From an uncultured Gemmatimonadota bacterium (lineage in GTDB: Bacteria > Gemmatimonadota > Gemmatimonadetes > Gemmatimonadales > Gemmatimonadaceae), in assembly GCA_903906325.1 (NCBI GenBank), contig CAIVJV010000383.1, positions 1-6,774 of the forward strand: DNA of 6,774 nucleotides, in the 5' to 3' direction. A program made the position numbers and the translations under genes. Shown here in pieces: positions 1 through 5,048 of this stretch (within the stretch, counting starts at the first letter, position 1; the number at the start of each line of letters is the position of its first letter). Under the pieces are notes generated by a model, which did not search any database, had not been told where the DNA came from, and was given only the letters and a program-made list of their open reading frames with translations.

Positions 1-136
1 CGATGCGCAGCAGGAACTGCCCGCCCGTCTTGCGGGCGAGGAGCCAGTTGAAGAGGGCGGTGCGCGCCCCGCCGACGTGGAGATAGCCGGTCGGCGAGGG
101 GGCGAAGCGGAGGCGCGGCGGAGTGAGTGCGGTCAT
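1..136 (-). CDS. gltX: Glutamyl-tRNA synthetase, N-terminal 45 codons (partial)
   Basis: This is the start of a class I aminoacyl-tRNA synthetase that charges tRNA-Glu with glutamate in the cytoplasm. The gene runs off the left edge of the window. The minus-strand reading from the ATG at 136-134 gives MTALTPPRLR followed by the class I signature: APSPTGYLHVGGARTALF at residues 12-29, with HVGG (20-23) as the 'HIGH' ATP-binding motif. It continues into NWLLARKTGG, which is typical of bacterial GltX in the first Rossmann helix. The first ATG lies ten residues before the conserved RFAPSPTG block (10-17), the usual spacing, so the start is well placed. No Shine-Dalgarno sequence is visible in the bases just upstream. 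Two tRNA-Ser genes lie upstream on the same strand, the nearer ending 57 bp away, so cotranscription is possible. Family assignment is firm. GluRS rather than a non-discriminating GluRS or GluQ-RS cannot be settled from 45 residues, although GluQ-RS usually lacks this exact block. Confidence 0.95.
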   Translation of the reverse strand, partial: MTALTPPRLRFAPSPTGYLHVGGARTALFNWLLARKTGGQFLLRI

Positions 137-193
137 CGGGGTCTGGATGTGCGAACGGGCCTACCGGCGCGAGGGCGCGGCAGACCCGTACCA

Positions 194-284
194 CGGAGAC
201 GGAGGGATTCGAACCCTCGATACAGGTTTAAGCCCGTATAACGGTTTAGCAAACCGTCGCCTTCAGCCTCTCGGCCACGTCTCC
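194..284 (-). tRNA. tRNA-Ser, anticodon GCU
   Basis: This type II (long variable arm) tRNA reads serine codons AGC and AGU. On the minus strand the acceptor stem GGAGACG (284-278) pairs with CGTCTCC (201-195), with discriminator G at 194, as expected for serine tRNAs. The D stem is GCC/GGC. The anticodon stem ACGGT/ACCGT encloses the loop TTGCTAA, with anticodon GCT at 250-248. The variable arm has a 7-bp stem (ATACGGG with CCTGTAT, one G-U pair). The T arm GAGGG-TTCGAAT-CCCTC is perfect. The 3' CCA is not encoded (GTGG follows the stem), so maturation needs the CCA-adding enzyme. The gene sits between gltX and the other serine tRNA, all on one strand. Confidence 0.97.
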
Positions 285-454
285 TTCGCGCCGGCAGACG
301 GAGCCGAGCGAACGCGTAATGTCGCGGGTGCGGCGGGGTGGGGCAAGGCAGAGGCGCGTCTGCGATGCGATCGCGGCGTCTCTGGCGCGTGCTCCGGTGC
401 GGGTGTCCCGTGCGCGGGTGGAGCGGGTCGCGGCGACTCGTGGTGTGTGTGCAG

Positions 455-537
455 CGGAGGGCCTGGGATTCGAACCCAGAAGTCCTTTCGGACGGCGGTT
501 TTCAAGACCGCTGCAATAGCCATTCTGCCAACCCTCC
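455..537 (-). tRNA. tRNA-Ser, anticodon UGA
   Basis: This serine tRNA reads UCA and, by wobble, other UCN codons. The acceptor stem GGAGGGT (537-531) pairs with GCCCTCC (462-456), with one terminal U-G pair and discriminator G at 455. The D stem is GCAG/TTGC. The anticodon stem GCGGT/ACCGC encloses the loop CTTGAAA, with anticodon TGA at 504-502. The variable arm is short but has a clear 4-bp stem (GTCC-GAAA-GGAC) closed by a GNRA tetraloop. The T arm is CTGGG-TTCGAAT-CCCAG. CCA is not encoded. The variable arm is shorter than in the neighbouring tRNA-Ser(GCU), so this is not a recent tandem copy of it. The 170-bp spacer 285-454 between the two tRNAs shows no gene or clear terminator. Confidence 0.97.
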
Positions 538-544
538 CGGGGGT

Positions 545-574
545 AGGAGCCGGTGGCTCCTCCCACGCTGGGAG
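545..574. other. Two overlapping, mutually exclusive hairpins upstream of tRNA-Ser(UGA)
   Basis: Positions 545-561 form a perfect 7-bp stem (AGGAGCC/GGCTCCT) with loop GGT. Flanking GGG (541-543) and CCC (562-564) could extend it past a single bulged T. Positions 560-574 form a second perfect 6-bp stem (CTCCCA/TGGGAG) with loop CGC. The two share 560-561, and up to 564 if the first is extended, so both cannot form fully at once. Neither is followed by a T-run on either strand, so they do not look like intrinsic terminators. They lie 8-37 bp upstream of the tRNA 5' end and would fall in its leader transcript. A processing or attenuation role is only a guess. Confidence 0.45.
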
Positions 575-603
575 AAGATAGTCGAGTGAGAAAAAAGATG
601 AAC
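575..603 (-). promoter_or_regulatory. Weak candidate promoter for the tRNA-Ser/gltX group
   Basis: On the minus strand, TATCTT (580-575) resembles a -10 box and lies about 37 bp upstream of the tRNA-Ser(UGA) 5' end. The hexamer at -35 spacing (GTTCAT, 603-598) matches the consensus poorly. The segment is AT-richer than the surroundings, and a T-run sits between the two boxes. A promoter must exist somewhere between 538 and the divergent receptor gene if the tRNA is first in its transcript, but this exact placement is uncertain. Confidence 0.25.
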
Positions 604-633
604 TTGACTATTTCATTCGGGATTGAATAGACT
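604..633 (+). promoter_or_regulatory. Candidate promoter of the TonB-dependent receptor gene
   Basis: TTGACT (604-609) matches five of six bases of the sigma-70 -35 consensus. TAGACT (628-633) matches four of six of the -10 consensus at 18-bp spacing. Transcription would begin near 640, placing the Fur-box-like palindrome (648-662) just downstream of the start and the second palindrome (625-639) over the -10 box. Both are suitable places for repression. The call rests on pattern and position alone. Confidence 0.45.
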
Positions 634-639
634 CTATTC
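625..639. repeat. 15-bp inverted repeat, possible second operator
   Basis: GAATAG-ACT-CTATTC is a perfect inverted repeat with 6-bp arms and a 3-bp centre. It overlaps the proposed -10 box. It has the same 6-3-6 layout as the Fur-like site downstream, and its centre (632) is 23 bp from that site's centre (655), about two helical turns. Its sequence is further from the Fur consensus, so it may bind Fur weakly, bind another regulator, or be accidental. Confidence 0.4.
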
Positions 640-647
640 GCTTCAGT

Positions 648-662
648 TGAGAAACGTTCTCA
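648..662. promoter_or_regulatory. Fur box (iron-responsive operator)
   Basis: TGAGAAACGTTCTCA is a perfect 6-3-6 inverted repeat. Compared with the common 7-1-7 Fur site form TGAGAATNATTCTCA, only positions 7 and 9 differ. It lies 20 bp upstream of the TTG start of a siderophore receptor, the classic target of Fur repression: Fe(II)-Fur bound here would block transcription when iron is plentiful. Sequence and gene context agree. That this organism's Fur recognises this site is an inference. Confidence 0.75.
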
Positions 663-670
663 TGTGACAA

Positions 671-676
671 AAGGGG
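671..676 (+). promoter_or_regulatory. Ribosome binding site fixing the TTG start of the receptor gene
   Basis: AAGGGG lies six bases before the TTG at 683-685 and can pair with the 16S rRNA 3' end through AAGG and a following G-U/G-C pair. An in-frame TGA at 665-667 excludes any start further upstream, and no in-frame ATG occurs until codon 99, inside the plug domain. This site therefore decides the start. Confidence 0.7.
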
Positions 677-682
677 ATAGTT

Positions 683-2812
683 TTGCTGGGTTTTTCCGTT
701 CCTGAATCGCGCGCCGTCCCGCACGTCCTGGCCCTGCTCGCCGGGTCGCTTCTCCTCGTCCCGCCCGCCCCCCTCGCCGCGCAGGCACCCGCGACGACTC
801 CCGACACCATCCAGACCGACTCCCTCGCCCAGCGCCTGGCGGAGGTGCAGGTGGTCGGGGTCCCGCGCACCTATCGCCCCACCTCGCTCCGCTCCCTCAC
901 CCGCACCCCCACCCGCATCGAGCGGATCCCGCAGGCGGTCACGCTGATCCCCCGCGCACTCATCGAGGATCAGGCGATGACCGGACTCGGGGACCTGGTC
1001 CGCTATGTGCCCGGCATCACCATGGCGCAGGGGGAGGGCCATCGTGACGCCCCCGTGCTCCGAGGTACCCTCACCACGGCGGATTTCTTCGTCGACGGCA
1101 TCCGGGACGACCTGCAGTATCTCCGCGATCTGTACAACGTCGAGCGGGTCGACGTCATCAAGGGGCCGGCCGCACTCACCCTCGGGCGTGGGACCGGCGG
1201 GGGCGCGTTCAATCGGGTGTCCAAAGTCGCCGATGGTCGCCGCGTGCGCGCGCTGGATCTCGTGCGTGATTCCCACGGCCAGGCCCGCGTGGCCGCCGAC
1301 CTCGGATACGCCATCGATACACGGGTCGCCGTCCGGGTGAACGCCATGGCGGAGGAGAGCGAGACCTTCCGGGACCGCATGGCGCTCTCGCGGCGCGGAT
1401 TCGCTCCGGCGATCCGGATCCAGCTGGGGACGGCGACGCGACTCGAGTTCGCTGGCGAGCGCTTCCGTGACGATCGCATCGTCGATCGTGGGGTCCCCTC
1501 GCAGGACGGTCGGCCGTGGCGAGGGAGCCCAACGGCCTTCTTCGGGAATCCGGAGTGGTCGCGGAGCGCGATCGACGTCGCGACGAGCCGTGTCGAACTC
1601 ACGCACCAGATACGAGACGGGCTCGCCCTGCGGTCGGTCCTCTCGTACGGCGACTACGCCAAGTTCTACGACAACGTCTTTCCCGGTGGCGCCATCTCCT
1701 CGCAGGGCACGGTGGCGATGGCGGCGTACACCAGCGCCACCGATCGCACCAACCTCCTGGCCCAGACCGATCTCGTCTGGGAGCCCACCCTCGCCGGCCA
1801 GCGTCACACCGTCCTCATCGGGATCGAGGGGGGTCGGCAGCAGAGCGGGAATCGCCGTATCAACACCGCAGGCGGCACCGTCACCCTCGCCGACCGCGGC
1901 CGCACCTTCGTCCCCGATTTCAATCGGGGGCCGGCGATCGACAATCGGAATGCCCTCGACCTCCTCGCCCTCGTGGCGCAGGACCAGATCCAACTGTCGC
2001 CGCGCGTCTCGGCGATCGCCGGGGTCCGCTGGGAGCGCTTCGCGCTCGGTTTCGATGATCGGCGCGCGGGGGCGCGGGACGTCGATCGCACGGACGCGAT
2101 GGTCTCCCCTCGCGTCGGGCTCGTCTGGGAGGCGCGGCCGACGCTCGCGCTCTACGGCGGATGGACCACCTCGGCCCTCCCGCAGTCGGGGGAGCAGTTC
2201 AACACCCTCGACGTCACGCGTGCGGGGCTCGAGCCCGAGCGCTTCGAGAACCTCGAGATCGGCGCACGGTGGCAGGCCACCGAGGGGCTCCTCGTCAGCA
2301 CCGCGCTCTACCGGCTCGACCGCACCAACACCACGGCGCCGGGATCGGTCCCTGGCACCGTCGTCCTCACCGGCGCCCAGCGGGCCGAGGGGCTCGAAGT
2401 CGCGGCACAGGGGGAGGTGACGTCGCGCTGGCGGATGATCGGGGCACTCGCCCTCCAAGACGCGCGCATCACGGCGACCACGGTCGCGGCCCCCGCGGGG
2501 CGCCGCGCCCCACTCGTGCCGCGCACCAGCGCGTCACTCTGGAACCGTGTGATGCTCCGGCCGCGGGTGAGTGCCGCGCTCGGGATCGTGCATCAGGGGG
2601 CGCAGTACGCCTCGATCACGAACGACGTCACCCTCCCGTCCTACACCCGGCTCGATGGGGGGCTCTTCGTCGCGGTCACCGATGCCCTGCGCGTGCAGCT
2701 GAACGCCGAGAATCTCGCGGGAACCCGCTACTGGTTCACCGCGCACAACGACGACAACCTCACGCCGGGCGCACCGACGCTGCTGCGCACCAGCCTCGTC
2801 CTACGGTTCTGA
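683..2812 (+). CDS. TonB-dependent siderophore receptor, catecholate (Fiu-like) type
   Basis: This outer-membrane channel takes up ferric-siderophore complexes using energy from TonB-ExbB-ExbD. It is 709 residues and complete. A signal peptide covers roughly residues 1-35, with hydrophobic core VLALLAGSLLLVPP and cleavage near LAAQA. A TonB-box-like EVQVVGV stands at 54-60. The plug domain (about 75-182) carries IPQAVTLIP (82-90), FFVDGIRDD (135-143), NVERVDVIKGPAALTLGRG (152-170) and TGGGAFNRVSK (171-181), all hallmarks of siderophore receptors. The rest is a beta-barrel ending in the typical C-terminal phenylalanine (LVLRF). The end AHNDDNLTPGAP (687-698) closely follows the pattern of Fiu and related catecholate receptors, so a catechol ligand is likely but unproven. 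The start is TTG, since no upstream start is possible and a later one would remove the signal peptide. A Fur box precedes the gene. No siderophore biosynthesis, periplasmic binding protein or ABC transporter is in view, so it may scavenge siderophores made by other organisms. No frameshift or truncation is seen. Confidence 0.95.
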   Translation: MLGFSVPESRAVPHVLALLAGSLLLVPPAPLAAQAPATTPDTIQTDSLAQRLAEVQVVGVPRTYRPTSLRSLTRTPTRIERIPQAVTLIPRALIEDQAMTGLGDLVRYVPGITMAQGEGHRDAPVLRGTLTTADFFVDGIRDDLQYLRDLYNVERVDVIKGPAALTLGRGTGGGAFNRVSKVADGRRVRALDLVRDSHGQARVAADLGYAIDTRVAVRVNAMAEESETFRDRMALSRRGFAPAIRIQLGTATRLEFAGERFRDDRIVDRGVPSQDGRPWRGSPTAFFGNPEWSRSAIDVATSRVELTHQIRDGLALRSVLSYGDYAKFYDNVFPGGAISSQGTVAMAAYTSATDRTNLLAQTDLVWEPTLAGQRHTVLIGIEGGRQQSGNRRINTAGGTVTLADRGRTFVPDFNRGPAIDNRNALDLLALVAQDQIQLSPRVSAIAGVRWERFALGFDDRRAGARDVDRTDAMVSPRVGLVWEARPTLALYGGWTTSALPQSGEQFNTLDVTRAGLEPERFENLEIGARWQATEGLLVSTALYRLDRTNTTAPGSVPGTVVLTGAQRAEGLEVAAQGEVTSRWRMIGALALQDARITATTVAAPAGRRAPLVPRTSASLWNRVMLRPRVSAALGIVHQGAQYASITNDVTLPSYTRLDGGLFVAVTDALRVQLNAENLAGTRYWFTAHNDDNLTPGAPTLLRTSLVLRF

Positions 2813-2815
2813 TCA
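2810..2815. other. Abutting convergent stop codons (TGATCA), no intergenic terminator
   Basis: The plus-strand receptor stops with TGA at 2810-2812 and the minus-strand gene stops with TGA at 2815-2813. Together they form the palindrome TGATCA with zero bases between the genes. I see no hairpin with a T-run near the junction on either strand, so each transcript must end inside the other gene's coding region or rely on Rho. Confidence 0.9.
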
Positions 2816-5008
2816 CTCCGGCTGCAGGCTGGCCGCGACGTCATCGAACCGCACGCCCAGCGCGATCTTCCGCGTCGCAGCGATCAGTGAATCGGCGGCC
2901 GGGCGGCGCCCCGCACGATTGAGGGCCTCAGCGGTGATGATCCCCGTGTTGATCACCAAGAAGGGGATCCCGCGCGACGGCGCATCGACCCAGTCCCCGC
3001 GCGTGCTCAACGAGGCGGGGGCGCGGAACTCCTGCCAGAGCGCGGTGCTCCGAGCGAGGTCGACGAACCCTTCGCCCGGCATCGGGATCAAGTTGTCCGA
3101 GGCGACGAGCGAGTCGGGATAGACCTTGCGGACGTGGCCCTGCATCGCGACGTAGGCGCCGAGGCCGAGCTCCTCCGCCAAGGTGGCCGAGGTCCGGCTG
3201 AAGTGGATCGCCCGCTGGTCGTTGTCGTTCAGCATGCGCAGCACGAGCGCCTCGGCCCGCTGGAGGAACCGCGGCTGGATCGTCGCGCGGATGTTCCCCT
3301 TCTGGAAGACCACCGGCCGCGTGATGTCTTGCCCGAGCGGGACGGCATCCGCCTCATCGAACGACATCTTGAGCACGGGCTGGGTCGGCGTCACCCAGGT
3401 CTGCCCACGGAAGGCGGCGGGGCCTCGCGCCTCGTCGTACGCGAAGACGGGCCGACGGATGAGCTGCCGCGTGTACCACTCGGTGTTGAGCAGCGAGGTG
3501 TTCGCCACGACCACGTCCTTGCGGACCCCGAGCACCTCCTGCGCGTACCAGAGCGGGAAGGTGTCGTTGTCGCCGACGGTGACGAGGATCCCATAGGGCT
3601 CCACCGAATTCAGCATGTCGATGGCGAAGTCCGCGGTGTCGGTCTCTCCCGCCCGTGAGGCCGCCTGCCAGTTCCCCCACATCGGGATGAAGGCGAGGGC
3701 GAGCACGGGGGAGGCGAGGAGCCAGCCACGCGTGGTCGGGAGCTCGAGGCGTTCGGCGCCGACGGTCACCGTCTCGCGACCGAAGGCCACGGCGATGGTC
3801 TCCCAGACGTAGACGAGCCCCAGCGCGGCCCAGACGCTCCACGCGGAGAAGCTCCAGAGGAAGAAGTAGTCACGGTCACGGACCTCGCGATCCACCGTCT
3901 GTCCCAGCTCCGGCGCTTGGGAGGCGCCGTATTTGAAGTTCAGGTAGTAGATGAGGAGGAGGGTGAGCGTCAGCATCAGCGGACCGAAGAACGCGAAGCT
4001 GCGCGGGTCCCGTCGCCAATGCACCCACCCGCCCAGGAGCCCGAGGAGGAAGAAGAGGCTCGCGAGCGCGCCCTGCAGCGCGGGGCGCTCCGCATGCGCA
4101 TCGCGCAGCCACTGCCACTTGAAGTAGAGCCACCACATCCCGATCTGCGCCGAGAAGGGGGCCATACGCTCGGTGACCGGGGGCTTCTGGTACTGCCCGC
4201 GATCGAAGTTGTACTTGAACGCCTTCCACGTCCCCTCGGAGAGGGTGCAGGAGAGCTCGAGTTGCTCGCGGCAGGCCGTCGGCTCCCCTTCATTGATGGC
4301 AGGGAAGTGTGCGGCACGGATCGGTTGGGTGGCGAAGGGCGTGGCGCCGAGGACGAGCGCACCGACCGCGGCCAGGATGAGCCGCCACCGCAGGAGCGTC
4401 GCGGGCTTCCGTATGAGCACCGCGATCCCCGCCGCGGGGAGGACGAGCATCCCCGCCATGTGGTTCGCGTAGCCCAGGCCGCAGAGATAGGCGACGAGCA
4501 CGAGGAGGCGGTCGGCCTTGGGACCATCGGGTTCATCGCACCAGCGCACGATCAGCCACGCGGAGATCGCCATCCCCACGAGCGAGACGGTATAGACCTT
4601 CTCATTGACGACGGAGTTGCTCCAGACGGTGAAGGCGGTCGCGCCGATCACCACGGCGAGGGCCCCGCCGACCACCCGCTGCCAGCGCGTGGCGAACCAG
4701 CCGACGAGCACGCGCTCCGTGATGAGGAACCACATCCCGGCGCTCACCGCGCTCGAGAGCGCCGCGAGCAGGTTGACCCGCATCGCGATGCTCGAGCCGA
4801 AGGGGAGGAGCGAGAAGACCCGGCCGATGAGGACGAAGAAGGGATTCCCCGGCGGATGGGGGAGGCCCATGGTGTACGCCGCCGCGATGTATTCGCTCGT
4901 GTCCCACATCGCCGTCTCGGGGGAGAGGGTGATGACGTACAGGAGGAAGGTCAGCCCCGCCGCGATGGCGGCGGCGAGGTAGGAGGGGCGGGTGTCGAGA
5001 GAGGTCAT
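2813..5008 (-). CDS. DUF2723 / GT117 family membrane glycosyltransferase-like protein (TMEM260-related)
   Basis: A 731-residue inner-membrane protein of the DUF2723 family (GT-C fold, CAZy GT117). The family includes human TMEM260, a protein O-mannosyltransferase; the function of bacterial members is largely unknown. After a first membrane helix (about 11-29) comes the family's most conserved stretch: MWDTSEYIAAAY (34-45) with acidic D36 and E39, the likely catalytic position for GT-C enzymes in the first outer loop. HPPGNPFFVLIGRVFSLLPF (51-70) follows. I count about ten hydrophobic helices up to residue 443. The rest (about 445-731) is soluble, probably periplasmic, and includes GDNDTFPLWYAQEVLGVRKD (479-498) and LLNTEWYTRQL (506-516), also typical of the family. 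ATG at 5008 is chosen because the helix and conserved block follow at normal distance. An in-frame ATG at 5095 would add 29 polar residues overlapping purH. No Shine-Dalgarno site is visible. It lies 40 bp after purH, probably on the same transcript. Sugar donor and acceptor cannot be told from sequence. Confidence 0.88.
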   Translation of the reverse strand: MTSLDTRPSYLAAAIAAGLTFLLYVITLSPETAMWDTSEYIAAAYTMGLPHPPGNPFFVLIGRVFSLLPFGSSIAMRVNLLAALSSAVSAGMWFLITERVLVGWFATRWQRVVGGALAVVIGATAFTVWSNSVVNEKVYTVSLVGMAISAWLIVRWCDEPDGPKADRLLVLVAYLCGLGYANHMAGMLVLPAAGIAVLIRKPATLLRWRLILAAVGALVLGATPFATQPIRAAHFPAINEGEPTACREQLELSCTLSEGTWKAFKYNFDRGQYQKPPVTERMAPFSAQIGMWWLYFKWQWLRDAHAERPALQGALASLFFLLGLLGGWVHWRRDPRSFAFFGPLMLTLTLLLIYYLNFKYGASQAPELGQTVDREVRDRDYFFLWSFSAWSVWAALGLVYVWETIAVAFGRETVTVGAERLELPTTRGWLLASPVLALAFIPMWGNWQAASRAGETDTADFAIDMLNSVEPYGILVTVGDNDTFPLWYAQEVLGVRKDVVVANTSLLNTEWYTRQLIRRPVFAYDEARGPAAFRGQTWVTPTQPVLKMSFDEADAVPLGQDITRPVVFQKGNIRATIQPRFLQRAEALVLRMLNDNDQRAIHFSRTSATLAEELGLGAYVAMQGHVRKVYPDSLVASDNLIPMPGEGFVDLARSTALWQEFRAPASLSTRGDWVDAPSRGIPFLVINTGIITAEALNRAGRRPAADSLIAATRKIALGVRFDDVAASLQPE

Positions 5009-5048
5009 GACGGATGCGGCTCGGGGGATCGCGGCAAGCTGGTGAAAC

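Noticed and set aside
285..454. Small gene or regulatory RNA in the spacer between the tRNA genes
   Set aside because: Only GC-rich sequence without a conserved structure, start signal or recognisable peptide. Short open frames there overlap the tRNAs.
608..2458. 616-codon open frame on the minus strand opposite the receptor gene
   Set aside because: Its translation is dominated by D, E, R, G and P with no recognisable domain. It is the expected open antisense frame of a GC-rich gene, and the plus strand encodes a clear receptor.
455..2812. tRNA-Ser(UGA) as the attachment site of an integrated island carrying the receptor
   Set aside because: Integration normally uses the tRNA 3' end, which here faces away from the receptor. 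No integrase or direct repeat of the tRNA end is seen.
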